From Pantoea endophytica (GTDB taxonomy: Bacteria; Pseudomonadota; Gammaproteobacteria; Enterobacterales; Enterobacteriaceae): a stretch of 64,000 nucleotides of DNA. The stretch spans positions 186,001-250,000 of the forward strand of contig NZ_PJRT01000033.1 of NCBI RefSeq assembly GCF_002858935.1. The letters are read 5' to 3'. Under the pieces are notes generated by a model. It was given only the letters and a program-made list of their open reading frames with translations, was not told where the DNA came from and searched no databases. Below, one piece after another: positions 1 through 10,921 of the stretch. A program made the position numbers and the translations under genes. The number at the start of each line of letters is the position of its first letter. Positions within the stretch are counted from its first letter, which is position 1.

Positions 1-1150
<1,150 letters not shown>

Positions 1151-1561
1151 ATGGCTAAAGACACCGCACCCGACGCAAAAATTGCGCAGCTTTCCGAAAT
1201 GCAGCGCTATGTCACTCAGCATCGTGGAACGGAGCCCCCTTTCTCGGGCGCCTTGCTGCACAACAAGCAGGAAGGGATTTACCACTGCTTAGTTTGTAAT
1301 TCGCCGCTGTTTCTCTCCGAAACCAAATACGATTCAGGCTGTGGCTGGCCAAGTTTCTATCAGCCCTTCAGTGACGACGCTATCCGCTATCTGGAAGATG
1401 ATTCACACGGCATGCAACGGGTTGAGATTCGCTGTGGCAACTGTGATGCGCATTTGGGACATGTGTTCCCGGATGGCCCACAACCGAGCGGCGAGCGCTA
1501 CTGCGTGAACTCCGCCTCGCTAAACTTCACTGATGAGCAGGGCAATCAGCAAGAGGGCTAA
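1151..1561 (+). CDS. msrB: Peptide methionine (R)-S-oxide reductase
   Basis: This is a 136-residue MsrB, which reduces methionine-R-sulfoxide in proteins with electrons from thioredoxin. It has the two structural Zn-binding CxxC pairs ([11 protein letters not shown] and [14 protein letters not shown]), the substrate-pocket segment GCGWPSF, and the catalytic Cys in [11 protein letters not shown]. Length and motifs match the E. coli protein, which acts in the cytoplasm. The next gene, yeaC, starts 2 nt after the stop codon, so the two are almost certainly one transcript. Confidence 0.96.
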   Translation: MAKDTAPDAKIAQLSEMQRYVTQHRGTEPPFSGALLHNKQEGIYHCLVCNSPLFLSETKYDSGCGWPSFYQPFSDDAIRYLEDDSHGMQRVEIRCGNCDAHLGHVFPDGPQPSGERYCVNSASLNFTDEQGNQQEG

Positions 1562-1563
1562 GC

Positions 1564-1845
1564 ATGAAACAGGAACTGGAAGCGATGCTGGAGGCGATGA
1601 CGCCGGAAGTGTACGAGCGGCTCTCCACGGCGGTTGAAATCGGCAAATGGCCAGATGGCGTCGCGCTGACGCCAGAGCAGAAAGAGAATTGTCTGCAGCT
1701 GGTGATGTTGTGGCAGGCTCGCCACAATGACGATCCGCAACATATGACCATTAGCAAAGGTGGGGATATGGTGATGAAATCGAAGAAACAGCTGAAAGAA
1801 GAGTTTGGCATTGAGCCCGACGTCACGCGCATCAACCTGCACTAA
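1564..1845 (+). CDS. yeaC: YeaC, DUF1315 family protein
   Basis: This 93-residue acidic protein of the YeaC/DUF1315 family has no established biochemical function. It begins 2 nt after msrB and is probably cotranscribed with it. It is predicted to be soluble, with no signal peptide or membrane segment, and has a C-terminal basic patch (KSKKQLKEEFGIEPD). The msrB-yeaC pair next to pncA is the same order as in E. coli. A bidirectional terminator follows directly. Confidence 0.9.
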   Translation: MKQELEAMLEAMTPEVYERLSTAVEIGKWPDGVALTPEQKENCLQLVMLWQARHNDDPQHMTISKGGDMVMKSKKQLKEEFGIEPDVTRINLH

Positions 1846-1850
1846 AAATC

Positions 1851-1881
1851 AAAAGGGCTGGTTCTCACCAGCCCCTTATTT
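1851..1881. terminator. Bidirectional terminator between yeaC and pncA
   Basis: A perfect 8-bp stem, GGGCTGGT (1855-1862) and ACCAGCCC (1867-1874), encloses a 4-nt loop. It is followed by a T-rich run on the + strand and preceded by an A-run, so it can end transcripts from both convergent genes. Confidence 0.85.
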
Positions 1882-2490
1882 TCAGATTAATACCGCACCT
1901 TGTGCTTCCATCTGAGCGAAAGCAATTTCACTGTCATCCGGATTCAGGTTCACACCGCGGCAGCCCTCTTTAACCACCTCCACGTTGTAACCTAACTCCA
2001 GCGCATCCAGCACGCTGTATTTGACGCAGTAATCGGTCGCAATACCCAGCATCACTAAATCGCTAATGCCGCGCTCGCGCAGCCAACTGTCGAGTTCTGT
2101 CTTGCGTCGATGGCCGTTATCGAAGAAGGCGCTGTAGCTATCCACCTCAACATCGCCCCCTTTATGAAACACGGCATCAATCAGAGAGCGATCGAGATCG
2201 GGATGAAAATCCGCCCCGACAGAATTCTCAATACCGTGATCGGGCCACCAGATCTGCGCTAAACCGTTTAATTCGCCGAGCGTGTAGACCGGCTCGCCGG
2301 AGATCGAGGCGAAGCTGCCGTGATTGGCTGGATGCCAGTCTTGCAATGCCACCACACATTCACCCCGATCGTGAAACTCACGCGCAAATCGATTGGCGAC
2401 GGCAACCGTTTGGTCACCCTCACGCACCGCCATTGGGCCGCCGGGGCAAAAATCGTTCTGAATATCGATGATTATCAATGCCCGCTTCAT
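1882..2490 (-). CDS. pncA: Nicotinamidase (pyrazinamidase)
   Basis: This 202-residue isochorismatase-fold amidase deamidates nicotinamide to nicotinate in the NAD salvage pathway. The catalytic triad positions are visible: Asp in IIIDIQNDF near the N-terminus, Lys in VFHKGGDVEVDSYS, and Cys in LGIATDYCVKYS. The length is close to the E. coli protein. It starts 15 nt after the ansA stop codon on the same strand, consistent with an ansA-pncA operon as in E. coli. Confidence 0.95.
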   Translation of the reverse strand: MKRALIIIDIQNDFCPGGPMAVREGDQTVAVANRFAREFHDRGECVVALQDWHPANHGSFASISGEPVYTLGELNGLAQIWWPDHGIENSVGADFHPDLDRSLIDAVFHKGGDVEVDSYSAFFDNGHRRKTELDSWLRERGISDLVMLGIATDYCVKYSVLDALELGYNVEVVKEGCRGVNLNPDDSEIAFAQMEAQGAVLI

Positions 2491-2505
2491 TGGTTTCGCT
2501 CCGTA

Positions 2506-3519
2506 TCAATCTTCGGTCAGTTCGCCGCGTAAATTCTGCTGCATTTTGGCACGAATTTCCGCGCTGGTAAGGTTCTGACTCAATAAAAAATGCAGTTTGG
2601 TTAATGTGGCCTCAACGGTGAGATCAAAGCCGCTGATCACGCCCGCATGCTCAAGCGCATTGCCGGTGGCATAGCCGCCCATATTCACTTTGCCGGACAT
2701 ACACTGTGTCAGATTCACCACCACGATGCCGCGATCGCTGGCCTGTTGCAGTTCCGAAAGGAACTCGGCATTTTGCGGCGCGTTGCCAACGCCGTAAGAG
2801 CGCAGGATCAAGGCTTTCACCGGCTGACGCAGGAAATTACCCACCACGTCGGCAGAAATACCCGGATAAATCGTCACCACGCCAATCGGCTGTGGCGTAA
2901 TCGGATGCACAATCAGCTCGCCATGACCTTGCGGTGCGGGCGGGGTATTTAACCGGCGGATATGAATACCCGCTTCCAGCAAAGGCGCAAGGTTTGGCGA
3001 TGCGAAGGCATTAAAGCCGTCAGCATGTGCCTTAGTGGTACGGTTGCCGCGGAATAGCGTGTTGTTGAAAAACAGGGCAACTTCACTGATCGGATAATTG
3101 GCCGCCACATACAGCGAGTTCAGCAGGTTTTGCTGCCCATCAGAACGCAATTCTGCCAGGGGAATTTGCGAGCCGGTGACAATCACCGGCTTAGCGAGGT
3201 TCTCCAGCATAAAGGAGAGCGCCGAAGCGGTGAAAGCCATGGTGTCGGTACCATGCAAAATCACAAAGCCATCGTAGCGATCGTAGTTTTGCTTAATATC
3301 GTTCGCAATCGATTGCCAATCCTGCGGCGTCATGTCCGAGGAGTCCATCAGCGGCTGATATTCATGGATGGTGAAATCCGGCATTTCAGGCCGATGGAAT
3401 TCGGGCATGTTTGCCAGCTGCTGTTGCAGATGACCCGATACCGGAATGTAGCCCTGCGCAGAGCGCTGCATCCCGATGGTGCCGCCGGTGTAGGCTACGT
3501 AGATATTTTTCTTTTGCAT
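2506..3519 (-). CDS. ansA: L-asparaginase I, cytoplasmic
   Basis: This 337-residue type I asparaginase hydrolyses L-asparagine to aspartate and ammonia in the cytoplasm. It has no signal peptide. The two family signatures are clear: the nucleophile Thr in YTGGTIGM at the N-terminus and LHGTDTMAFTASALSFML carrying the second catalytic Thr-Asp pair. The length equals the usual 338 residues of AnsA. It lies between sppA and pncA on the same strand, but a strong hairpin separates it from sppA, so it probably has its own promoter in the 85-bp gap. Confidence 0.95.
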   Translation of the reverse strand: MQKKNIYVAYTGGTIGMQRSAQGYIPVSGHLQQQLANMPEFHRPEMPDFTIHEYQPLMDSSDMTPQDWQSIANDIKQNYDRYDGFVILHGTDTMAFTASALSFMLENLAKPVIVTGSQIPLAELRSDGQQNLLNSLYVAANYPISEVALFFNNTLFRGNRTTKAHADGFNAFASPNLAPLLEAGIHIRRLNTPPAPQGHGELIVHPITPQPIGVVTIYPGISADVVGNFLRQPVKALILRSYGVGNAPQNAEFLSELQQASDRGIVVVNLTQCMSGKVNMGGYATGNALEHAGVISGFDLTVEATLTKLHFLLSQNLTSAEIRAKMQQNLRGELTED

Positions 3520-3570
3520 GAAGGAACTCAGACTTGCCGTAAAACGCGCAGTATAAGGGGATTGCGAACG

Positions 3571-3604
3571 AAAAGCAGCCCGACCAGCGGCCGGGCTGTA
3601 AAGA
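3571..3604 (-). terminator. sppA terminator
   Basis: Immediately downstream of the sppA stop on the minus strand, CAGCCCG (3576-3582) pairs with CGGGCTG (3592-3598) and is followed on the minus strand by TTTT. This is a simple Rho-independent terminator separating sppA from ansA. Confidence 0.8.
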
Positions 3605-5464
3605 TTAGCGTACGTTGCCGCAGTTCAGGCAGAAAGCGTAGCGATTTTGCGGATCGTTGAGGTTATTCAGTAAGCCAGGTTGCTGTTTCATTGCGCTCAT
3701 TACGTCCAGCATTGGCGCAGGCAGCCAGACTTTCAGCGCAGCCGGCAACACCGACTGAACCGACGCGTTCATCTGATTCAGCAGCAGATCGATCATGCCC
3801 GGATCGTCCTGATACCAGCTCAACTCCGGCTTAGCGACTTTCGCCAGCTCAGCAGCTTTCGCCACGGCATCATCAAAGTCTCCCAACGCATCGACCAAAC
3901 CATTGGCTTTCGCATCGCTACCGGTCCAGACGTGACCCTGCGCAATCGCATTGATCTCCTCAGGCGTTTTGTGACGCGAGGCCGCCACCAGGCCAACGAA
4001 ATTACGATAGCCGTTCTCAATGGTCAGCTGCATCAGCTGCTGCACTTCAGTTGGCAGTGCTTTGGTGGTGGCGACGTCCGCCAGCGGTGATGTGGCAACG
4101 CCGTCAGTATGCACACCCACCGAACTCAGGCTGTTTTCAACGGTGTTAATCACGCCAAAGATACCGATGGAACCGGTCAGCGTGCTGGGTGCCGCCACGA
4201 TGTAATCGGCAGGCGTTGAAATCCAGTAACCGCCGGAAGCCGCCATGCCACCCATTGAGACGACCACCGGTTTACCCGCATCGTGGGCTGCCGCCAGCTC
4301 TTCACGAATCGCTTCCGATGCCGTGACGCTGCCGCCAGGGCTGTTGACACGCAACACAATGGCTTTGATTTTAGCATCCAGGCGCGCATCGCGGATTTGC
4401 GACGCCGTGGTATCACCGCCGACGTTTCCGGCACTCTCTTCACCGTCCATAATCGCACCGCTGGCGAGGATCACGGCGATATTGCCATCCTGGCTCTGCG
4501 GCGGCTGTTTAACGGTGTAATCGTAGATACTCACGCTACGGTAATCGTTATTCGCCTTATCCCAGCCGAAGGTTTTCACCAGTTCCTGATCGGCGGCTGC
4601 ACGCGTATCCAGTACATCCACCAATTTATTATTCAGCGCATATTTCGCGGTATCACCTTGCACCGCTTGCAAGCCGCTAATGATGCCGGCTGCACCTGGG
4701 AACAGCTGTTCTGGTGTAATTTGACGATTGGCTGCCACAGTATTCAGGTAATTCTGCCACAGCTGGCCAATCCAGCGCCCATCAGCGTCGCGCGCTTCCG
4801 GTGACATATCGTCACGCAGGAACGGCTCAACCGCAGACTTATAAGTGCCTACACGGAATACATGCGAATTAACTTTCAGCTTTTCCAGCAAAGTCTTGTA
4901 GTACAGGCCGTTGGTGGCGAAACCGTGTAGATCAACCGTGCCCTGAGGTGAGAGATACACCTTGTTGGCGTAACTGGCGATGTAGTATTGCGCCTGGCTG
5001 TAACTGTCGCCGACTGCATAAATAGGTTTGCCGGCGTCACGGAATTCGCGCAGTGCTTTACCCACATATTGCAGCGAAGGTTGATCGCCACCGGCAAAGT
5101 CACGCAGCTCCAGCACGATGCCAGTGATGTTTTTATCGGTTTTTGCCTGGCGGATCGCATCGACGACATCGAACAGGGAATTCTCCTGCAGGCGATCGCT
5201 ATTTGCGCCTAACAGTTGACGGCTGATACGACTTAGACGATTGCTGACGGAAGGTTTATCGACCAGCACTCCACTCAGATCGATTTTCAATGCGCCTTGC
5301 TGTACAGGCTCACTGTTGTTGGAACTGGAAACCTGCAGCCAAATCCCGACGCCCGCCAGGATCAAAACAATAAGAAATAAATTAAGAATAAATTCCCGAA
5401 TAAAATTCAGTACCCGCCAGGTCCAGCGGAACAGACCGGAAATAATTCGCCACAAAGTGCGCAT
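3605..5464 (-). CDS. sppA: Signal peptide peptidase SppA (protease IV)
   Basis: This inner-membrane serine protease digests signal peptides released by leader peptidase. I place the start at 5464, giving 619 residues that begin [17 protein letters not shown]; a longer reading from 5500 adds 12 residues with no family counterpart. A single membrane segment follows (about residues 29-46, [10 protein letters not shown] region). The protein has the tandem S49 domains of the long SppA type, with the catalytic Lys in [11 protein letters not shown] and the catalytic Ser in [15 protein letters not shown]. The C-terminus carries an unusual CLNCG pair. It is divergent from ydjA. Confidence 0.94.
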   Translation of the reverse strand: MRTLWRIISGLFRWTWRVLNFIREFILNLFLIVLILAGVGIWLQVSSSNNSEPVQQGALKIDLSGVLVDKPSVSNRLSRISRQLLGANSDRLQENSLFDVVDAIRQAKTDKNITGIVLELRDFAGGDQPSLQYVGKALREFRDAGKPIYAVGDSYSQAQYYIASYANKVYLSPQGTVDLHGFATNGLYYKTLLEKLKVNSHVFRVGTYKSAVEPFLRDDMSPEARDADGRWIGQLWQNYLNTVAANRQITPEQLFPGAAGIISGLQAVQGDTAKYALNNKLVDVLDTRAAADQELVKTFGWDKANNDYRSVSIYDYTVKQPPQSQDGNIAVILASGAIMDGEESAGNVGGDTTASQIRDARLDAKIKAIVLRVNSPGGSVTASEAIREELAAAHDAGKPVVVSMGGMAASGGYWISTPADYIVAAPSTLTGSIGIFGVINTVENSLSSVGVHTDGVATSPLADVATTKALPTEVQQLMQLTIENGYRNFVGLVAASRHKTPEEINAIAQGHVWTGSDAKANGLVDALGDFDDAVAKAAELAKVAKPELSWYQDDPGMIDLLLNQMNASVQSVLPAALKVWLPAPMLDVMSAMKQQPGLLNNLNDPQNRYAFCLNCGNVR

Positions 5465-5633
5465 AAACTCTCCATATTCACGTAGCAGGGCAGCCAGCAC
5501 GCGGTCTGCCCCGATGTCGGGTTCATCCTAAAGAGCGGCGTGCGAAAAGTCAGCAGGAAATCGCGCCAGACTGTTACAAAAGATCGTGCTGTGCCAGGAT
5601 TAGCCCACGCTTTTTATTCACGGGAGAAGAATA

Positions 5634-6185
5634 ATGGATGCATTGGATTTATTGGTTAATCGCCGCTCGGCGTCTCGTCTGGCAGAACCGGCTCCGGCAG
5701 GTGAAGCGTTGCAAAATATTCTGCACGCCGCGATGCGCGCCCCCGATCACGGCACATTGCAGCCATGGCGTTTCATTATTGTCGAAAATGAGGGGCGCGA
5801 GCGCTTTGCTAACTTGCTGGAACAGGCCGCGCGTGACAGCAACCTTGAGCAGAAGGCGATCGACAAAGCAGCCTCCGCGCCTTTTCGCGCGCCGATGATC
5901 ATCACCGTGGTGGCGCATTGTGAAGAGCACGCCAAAGTGCCGCAATGGGAGCAGCTGGCGTCTGCCAGCTGTGCGGTGATGGCGATGCAGATGGCCGCCG
6001 TGGCGCAAGGTTTTAATGGCATCTGGCGCAGCGGTCCGTGGACCGATCATCCGTCCGTGCGCGAAGCCTTTGGCTGCCGCGAGCAAGATGCGATTGTTGG
6101 TTTCCTCTATCTCGGCACGCCACAGTTGAAAGCCAACACCACCGTGGTTGCGCCGGACACCGCGCAGTTTGTCAGTTATTTCTGA
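5634..6185 (+). CDS. ydjA: Nitroreductase family protein YdjA
   Basis: This 183-residue minimal FMN-dependent nitroreductase-fold protein is the orthologue of E. coli YdjA by length, sequence and position upstream of selD. FMN-binding features are RRSASRL near the N-terminus, [15 protein letters not shown], and the C-terminal VGFLYLGTP. The natural substrate is not established. The 153 bp to selD hold no clear terminator, so partial cotranscription is possible. Confidence 0.92.
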   Translation: MDALDLLVNRRSASRLAEPAPAGEALQNILHAAMRAPDHGTLQPWRFIIVENEGRERFANLLEQAARDSNLEQKAIDKAASAPFRAPMIITVVAHCEEHAKVPQWEQLASASCAVMAMQMAAVAQGFNGIWRSGPWTDHPSVREAFGCREQDAIVGFLYLGTPQLKANTTVVAPDTAQFVSYF

Positions 6186-6338
6186 CAGACAATGCTGGAC
6201 TTTTGCGGCAGGTTAGGCGCCGTTGCAAAGATTGCACAAAGCCTGTGCGAAAGATCGAGGTTAGGTCGTGCAACACTTACTCCCAACTGACAGCCAGGCT
6301 AACATAGCGCCTTCTGTTCATCGCATAAGGAAGTCGCC

Positions 6339-7382
6339 ATGAGTGAACCTGTTCGTTTAACGCAATACAGCCACGGTGCGGGTTGTGGGTGCAAGATTTC
6401 GCCGCAGGTGTTGGAAACCATTCTGCGCAGTGAGCTCAGTCCGTTTAACGATCCGCAACTGCTGGTTGGCAATGAAACGCGTGATGATGCTGCAGTCTAC
6501 GATCTCGGCAACGGTACTGCGGTGGTAAGCACCACCGACTTCTTTATGCCGATCGTCGACGATCCTTTTACCTTTGGTCGTATCGCCGCCACTAACGCCA
6601 TCAGCGATATCTACGCCATGGGCGGGAAACCAATCATGGCGATCGCTATATTAGGCTGGCCGGTGAATCTACTGAGTCCGGAAGTGGCGCAGCAGGTGGT
6701 CGAGGGCGGGCGTGCCGCTTGTCAGGCGGCGGGAATCGCCCTGGCGGGCGGTCATTCGATTGATGCACCAGAGCCGATCTTCGGCCTGGCCGTAACCGGT
6801 ATCGTCGATGTGGCACGGGTGAAAAAGAACAGCGCGGCGCAGGCCGGTTGTCAGCTTTTCCTCACCAAACCATTAGGCATTGGCATTCTCACTACCGCGG
6901 AGAAAAAAGGCCTGCTGCGGCCTGAACACCAGTCGCTGGCCGCCGACGTAATGTGCCAGCTGAATAAAGCCGGAGCGGAGTTCGCCAAACTGGCGGGCAT
7001 CAGCGCGATGACCGATGTCACCGGTTTTGGCTTGCTCGGCCATTTAAGTGAAATCTGCCAGGGTTCAGGATTGCGTGCCGAAGTGATTGCAGCGCAGGTA
7101 CCGCGCCTGGCGGGCGTCGATGACTATATCGCTGCGGGAGCGGTGCCCGGTGGCACCAGCCGCAACTTCGCCAGCTATGGCGAGCAGGTTTCACCCTTAG
7201 ATGATGCCACCCGCGCGTTGCTGTGCGATCCACAAACCTCCGGTGGTCTGCTGGTGGCGGTTCAACCCGGCGCCATTGAGGCATTCCAGCGCTGCGCCTC
7301 TGCAGCAGGCGTGCAAGCAACGTCGATTGGCGAACTGTTTGCCGCGAGAGCCGATCGTCCACTGATTACCGTAGTTACCTGA
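6339..7382 (+). CDS. selD: Selenide, water dikinase (selenophosphate synthetase)
   Basis: SelD makes selenophosphate from selenide and ATP, the selenium donor for Sec-tRNA and selenouridine in tRNA. The 347-residue protein has the N-terminal catalytic loop HGAGCGCK, with Cys (not selenocysteine) at residues 16 and 18 and Lys19. It also has the ATP-binding segments [14 protein letters not shown] and [10 protein letters not shown]. It begins with good ribosome-binding spacing (AAGGAAG before ATG). It ends 21 nt before topB, and the pair forms one operon in relatives. That operon's transcription now runs into the island. Confidence 0.97.
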   Translation: MSEPVRLTQYSHGAGCGCKISPQVLETILRSELSPFNDPQLLVGNETRDDAAVYDLGNGTAVVSTTDFFMPIVDDPFTFGRIAATNAISDIYAMGGKPIMAIAILGWPVNLLSPEVAQQVVEGGRAACQAAGIALAGGHSIDAPEPIFGLAVTGIVDVARVKKNSAAQAGCQLFLTKPLGIGILTTAEKKGLLRPEHQSLAADVMCQLNKAGAEFAKLAGISAMTDVTGFGLLGHLSEICQGSGLRAEVIAAQVPRLAGVDDYIAAGAVPGGTSRNFASYGEQVSPLDDATRALLCDPQTSGGLLVAVQPGAIEAFQRCASAAGVQATSIGELFAARADRPLITVVT

Positions 7383-7403
7383 CGTTAAGGAACGACGCCA
7401 TCC

Positions 7404-7745
7404 ATGCGTTTGTTTATTGCCGAAAAACCCAGCTTAGCGCGTGCGATTGCCGACGTGTTGCCAAAACCGCATCGACGCGGAGACGGCTATATTGCCTGCG
7501 GGAATGACCAGGTTGTGACCTGGTGTGTTGGGCACCTGCTGGAGCAGGCGCAGCCCGACAGTTATGACAGCCGCTATGCGCGCTGGAATCTGGCTGATTT
7601 ACCGATTATTCCGGAAAAATGGCGCCTGCAGCCACGTCCATCCGTAGCGAAGCAGTTGAAAGTGATTGAAGGCCTGCTGCAACAAGCCAGCATGGTGGTG
7701 CATGCGGGTGACCCCGATCGTGTACTGTTACAATGTTTTCATTGA
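7404..7745 (+). pseudogene. topB: Host topB, 5' fragment (DNA topoisomerase III residues 1-106) cut by island
   Basis: The first 106 codons read as a typical enterobacterial topoisomerase [33 protein letters not shown], then HAGDPDR. The reading frame then crosses the island end and adds seven foreign residues before TGA. The break falls between Arg106 and Glu107 of the TOPRIM metal-binding motif DxDxE, so the fragment lacks the third acidic residue and the whole strand-passage body. It cannot be a topoisomerase by itself. The remainder of the gene resumes at 24587 in perfect register. The start lies 21 nt after selD. Confidence 0.96.
7706..7733 (+). other. Left attachment junction (attL)
   Basis: The host arm GGGTGACCCCG is followed by the 6-bp core ATCGTG (7717-7722) and then the island end TACTGTTACAA (7723-7733). 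The core is repeated exactly at the right end (24587-24592), and the 11-bp island end is repeated there in inverse orientation. In the uninterrupted topB the core sits in the codons for Asp105-Arg106-Glu107. A 6-bp spacer between inverted arms is typical of tyrosine-recombinase crossover sites. A second TGTTAC motif at 7753-7758, in direct orientation to 7726-7731, could be an accessory binding site. Confidence 0.9.
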
Positions 7746-7802
7746 ATTGGATTGTTACGTAGATAATCTGTGAATTCGTGAAATCATCCGGCAGGTAGTT
7801 TT

Positions 7803-9134
7803 ATGGGGATCGTGCTTTGGGAACTTCCTGACTTAGTACTTGATCAGGAAATCAGAAGGGAAATTGATACTGGCACCGGCGAATTATCGATACGCTTTGA
7901 AGGTACTGGTCAGCATTTAGGCAAGCTCCCATTATTATTTATGGAAGATGGCGGCAGTATCAGAGTCGCCAATAATTGGCTGATTCATTTAAAAGCTAAT
8001 TTGCGTAAAAAAGAGGTTAATACCCAGGCTCAAGCTTTACTGCATTACTTTACCTTTCTTAATGAGATTGGCATGTCTTGGGATGAGATGCCAATCTCTA
8101 TCAGGCTACGTCCCACCTATGCCTTTCGTAAGCATTTGCGAGAGATGTTCAAACAGGGTGAATTGGCGCGCAGTACCGCTAACAGTTATATGGGATCGGT
8201 GATTAATTTTTATAAATTCTATCTGGCTCGCGATCACTTTTTTGCCTATCCTCCCTTTAAATATGAAGTAGTACGGTTACATAGAAATTCATCCCATGAA
8301 TATATGAGAAATCATTTTATCCATGTCGATACCACGGATTTAAGATTAAAACTGCCCAGTGATACCCGACACTTTGGATTATCACGAAAACTTGTTCCAT
8401 TGAGCAATAACGAATGGCAAGTCGTCGAGTCTGTATATAAAATCCGTGGTATAGGTATTTCAACCAGTGCAGGTGAGGGTAATGAGGTTCCACTATCTGA
8501 GGAATGTAAGTTAGCTATTGATCTTAGCCGATACTCTGGTCTTAGAAGAACTGAAATAATATCGTTAAGAGCAAAGCAAATTTATAAACCAGATGCTGAA
8601 CAGCTCAAGAAAAAATATCTTATCAATACTGATGGATTATTGCTTGATCCCCGACAAGGTGTTGAAACCAAGAATGGAACAATACGCACTGCTGAGATCC
8701 ACTCTGAATTAATGCAGACCCTGTATGATTATATTAATTCATCCAGATATATTAAGCGTAGAAAGAAATATGAAGAGATTTATCCGGAAAACAAAGATAA
8801 CCCGCCATTGTTGTTAAATCAAAATGGTAAGCCTTATGCCGCTAAAACACTGGATGCACGTTGGGGCGAAATCAGAAATGCGGTAAGAAAAGAGTTACCT
8901 AACTTTAATCATAAGTTTCATAATTTACGTTCAACATATGCTGTGGAAAGATTGAAGGAATTACTGAATGCTGGGCTAAAAGAGGGAAAGGCGCTTGATT
9001 ACCTACAATCGGTGATGGGACATAAAAGTAGAGCGACCTTACTGGGTTACCTAAAATTCTGTGAGGAAGAAACAATGACGGCTAATGAAGTGCATGAGAA
9101 AGCATTAAATATTATTCTCAAGAGTGATAAATAG
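7803..9134 (+). CDS. Tyrosine recombinase 1 (GmtY/TnpA-like)
   Basis: This 443-residue site-specific recombinase of the tyrosine (phage integrase) family has all the catalytic landmarks. Arg I is in YSGLRRTEII (about residue 248), the HxxR box is in HKFHNLRSTYAVERL (about residue 373), and the C-terminal box is VMGHKSRATLLGYLKF with a candidate Tyr nucleophile. Residues 60-165 resemble a SAM-like core-binding domain. It is the first gene inside the left end, 57 nt after the truncated topB frame, and no terminator is visible in between. The next gene starts 2 nt after its stop. It probably catalyses integration and excision together with the two following proteins. The individual role of each is inferred. 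Confidence 0.9.
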   Translation: MGIVLWELPDLVLDQEIRREIDTGTGELSIRFEGTGQHLGKLPLLFMEDGGSIRVANNWLIHLKANLRKKEVNTQAQALLHYFTFLNEIGMSWDEMPISIRLRPTYAFRKHLREMFKQGELARSTANSYMGSVINFYKFYLARDHFFAYPPFKYEVVRLHRNSSHEYMRNHFIHVDTTDLRLKLPSDTRHFGLSRKLVPLSNNEWQVVESVYKIRGIGISTSAGEGNEVPLSEECKLAIDLSRYSGLRRTEIISLRAKQIYKPDAEQLKKKYLINTDGLLLDPRQGVETKNGTIRTAEIHSELMQTLYDYINSSRYIKRRKKYEEIYPENKDNPPLLLNQNGKPYAAKTLDARWGEIRNAVRKELPNFNHKFHNLRSTYAVERLKELLNAGLKEGKALDYLQSVMGHKSRATLLGYLKFCEEETMTANEVHEKALNIILKSDK

Positions 9135-9136
9135 TT

Positions 9137-10921
9137 ATGGCATTTTTAAAAGAGAATAAACGCAAAACAGTAACGACATCGAACATTAATACTGACACAG
9201 TAATTAATATTAGCTTACGCGACAAATTTATAAAAGATCAAGATCGCTCTGCAAATTTTGAGCGTTTACTCTACGAAAATTGCCCTGCTATTCCTATTAC
9301 TGACAACTATATAAATATTAAAATTGATAAACCTGGTTTTGTTTATGCTAATCGACAATCACTTGTAGTACGTATTTGTAATGCAATACACAGTTTAGAT
9401 GCAACCGATCGGACTAAAGTAAATGTTTTTAATGAAACTGTACGTTTCTTAAAAATGGCAGATGAACAAAAAATCAAGAATGCTTTCTGCATTGACACGA
9501 TATCAATGTATATAAAAAATCTTGTTAGCTCATATAATAAAGGAAGTAAAGGGAAAACATTATCCGGTCGTCAAAATTCCATTAAAGCTTTATTGAAAGC
9601 TATGGACTATGAACTATATAAAAAATGTGAAAGCATGTTTATTTCTTTTCCGGCAGATACGCAGAGTGTTTCTCCTTATACTGATGGTGAAGTTAAAGAG
9701 CTTTTTTCTGCATTGCAAGCTATATATATTTGTTATGCTGCGCATCTCGAAAATGGTACTAAGCCTAAAGCTTTTCCTCTTTATGAACTAAAAGATCTAG
9801 CAGGTAATCATAAATATAAAAATAAGACATCGACAGAGAGAACAGTCTCATATAAAAATAGTGATACTGTATGGTTATCTGACTTAGTTAGGGTGGCCTA
9901 TTTTATGACATGTTTCTATACAGGTGCAAATGCATCATCGCTATTAAAGTTAAGATTGTCGGACTTCAGCGAAGAGCTATTTAAAGCTCTTAATAGAAAA
10001 ACATATAAATTAAGCACAAAAAAAGGAAGACAGTCAGGTAGAACCAATGAAATTGATGTGGGTTTTACTAAGGAAGCAAGAGTTTTTTTTGAGAGCTGGA
10101 TTAGCGTTAGCAAAAAAATAAATAATAATAAAGATGGTTTCTTGTATCCTAATCCCTCAGTTAATAATAGATCATATATGACGGATAGCAGTATGAGTAT
10201 CTTGAATAAAACGTTTGTTGATCTTGGTTTACCTGCATTGAGTAGTCAACGATTTAGAAAGACAAAAGCTTCATTAATTATGAGAGCTACAGAGAGTGTT
10301 TTCTTTGTTTCTCAGGGGCTGAATAATTCCGTTGAAACAGTAGCAAAACATTATGCAGATGGTAACGCTGTTACCACTGAGTTCTCACTGGCTTCCGCAC
10401 TGTATATCCGAGAGCAGACTGCCTTGGGAAAACCGTTAGATAAGGCCATCACTGAGAGTGCATTCCTGTACCACGACCCGCTTAAAGAGAGCGAAGCCGG
10501 TAAAGAATTTAAAAAACTGACCAATGGCTTAAGATGCGGTGGAGCATTTAAAGATAAGGCGATAAAAGTAAAAGAGGTACTGGTTAAAAATGGCTTGGCT
10601 GAACACAATGATGCGGTGGCTTGTCATAAATTTCTTGAGTGTTTTGGATGCAAGCATCACGCTATTGTCGCAGAGGTTGATGATATATGGCTTTTACTCT
10701 CATTCAACGATGTGATTCTGGAGTCTGTCACAAGGCCAGCGATTAACTCCCGCCCGTCAAACTTACTGAACAAAGTGAATAATACTATTCAGGTCATTAT
10801 AGAGCGAATGAAAAGGGAGCACACTGCGGTATACAACGAAGCCTATGATAAATACTTGGATGGAATGCATCCTCTTTGGCAGGATACGAATGACCTGGAA
10901 TTAATGCAGGGTATTTACTGA
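9137..10921 (+). CDS. Recombinase-family protein 2, apparently lacking the first catalytic Arg
   Basis: This 594-residue protein has a tyrosine-recombinase-like layout, but the Arg I position appears changed: the box usually reading TGLR is TGANASSLLKLRL (about residue 262). The second box reads QRFRKTKASL rather than HxxR. A terminal HYADG could still supply Tyr. A C-terminal Cys/His-rich segment (about residues 467-508, including CHKFLECFGCKHH) looks like a zinc-binding module. I infer a structural or regulatory partner rather than a full catalyst. Base composition is mosaic: about 32% GC at 9721-9840 and 53% at 10381-10500 by hand count, which suggests recombination within the gene. It shares one base with the next gene. 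Confidence 0.75.
   Translation: MAFLKENKRKTVTTSNINTDTVINISLRDKFIKDQDRSANFERLLYENCPAIPITDNYINIKIDKPGFVYANRQSLVVRICNAIHSLDATDRTKVNVFNETVRFLKMADEQKIKNAFCIDTISMYIKNLVSSYNKGSKGKTLSGRQNSIKALLKAMDYELYKKCESMFISFPADTQSVSPYTDGEVKELFSALQAIYICYAAHLENGTKPKAFPLYELKDLAGNHKYKNKTSTERTVSYKNSDTVWLSDLVRVAYFMTCFYTGANASSLLKLRLSDFSEELFKALNRKTYKLSTKKGRQSGRTNEIDVGFTKEARVFFESWISVSKKINNNKDGFLYPNPSVNNRSYMTDSSMSILNKTFVDLGLPALSSQRFRKTKASLIMRATESVFFVSQGLNNSVETVAKHYADGNAVTTEFSLASALYIREQTALGKPLDKAITESAFLYHDPLKESEAGKEFKKLTNGLRCGGAFKDKAIKVKEVLVKNGLAEHNDAVACHKFLECFGCKHHAIVAEVDDIWLLLSFNDVILESVTRPAINSRPSNLLNKVNNTIQVIIERMKREHTAVYNEAYDKYLDGMHPLWQDTNDLELMQGIY

Noticed and set aside
7746-7802. A remnant gene or strong promoter between the left end and the first recombinase
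   Set aside because: Only 57 nt are available; I found no convincing -35/-10 pair and no coding frame.
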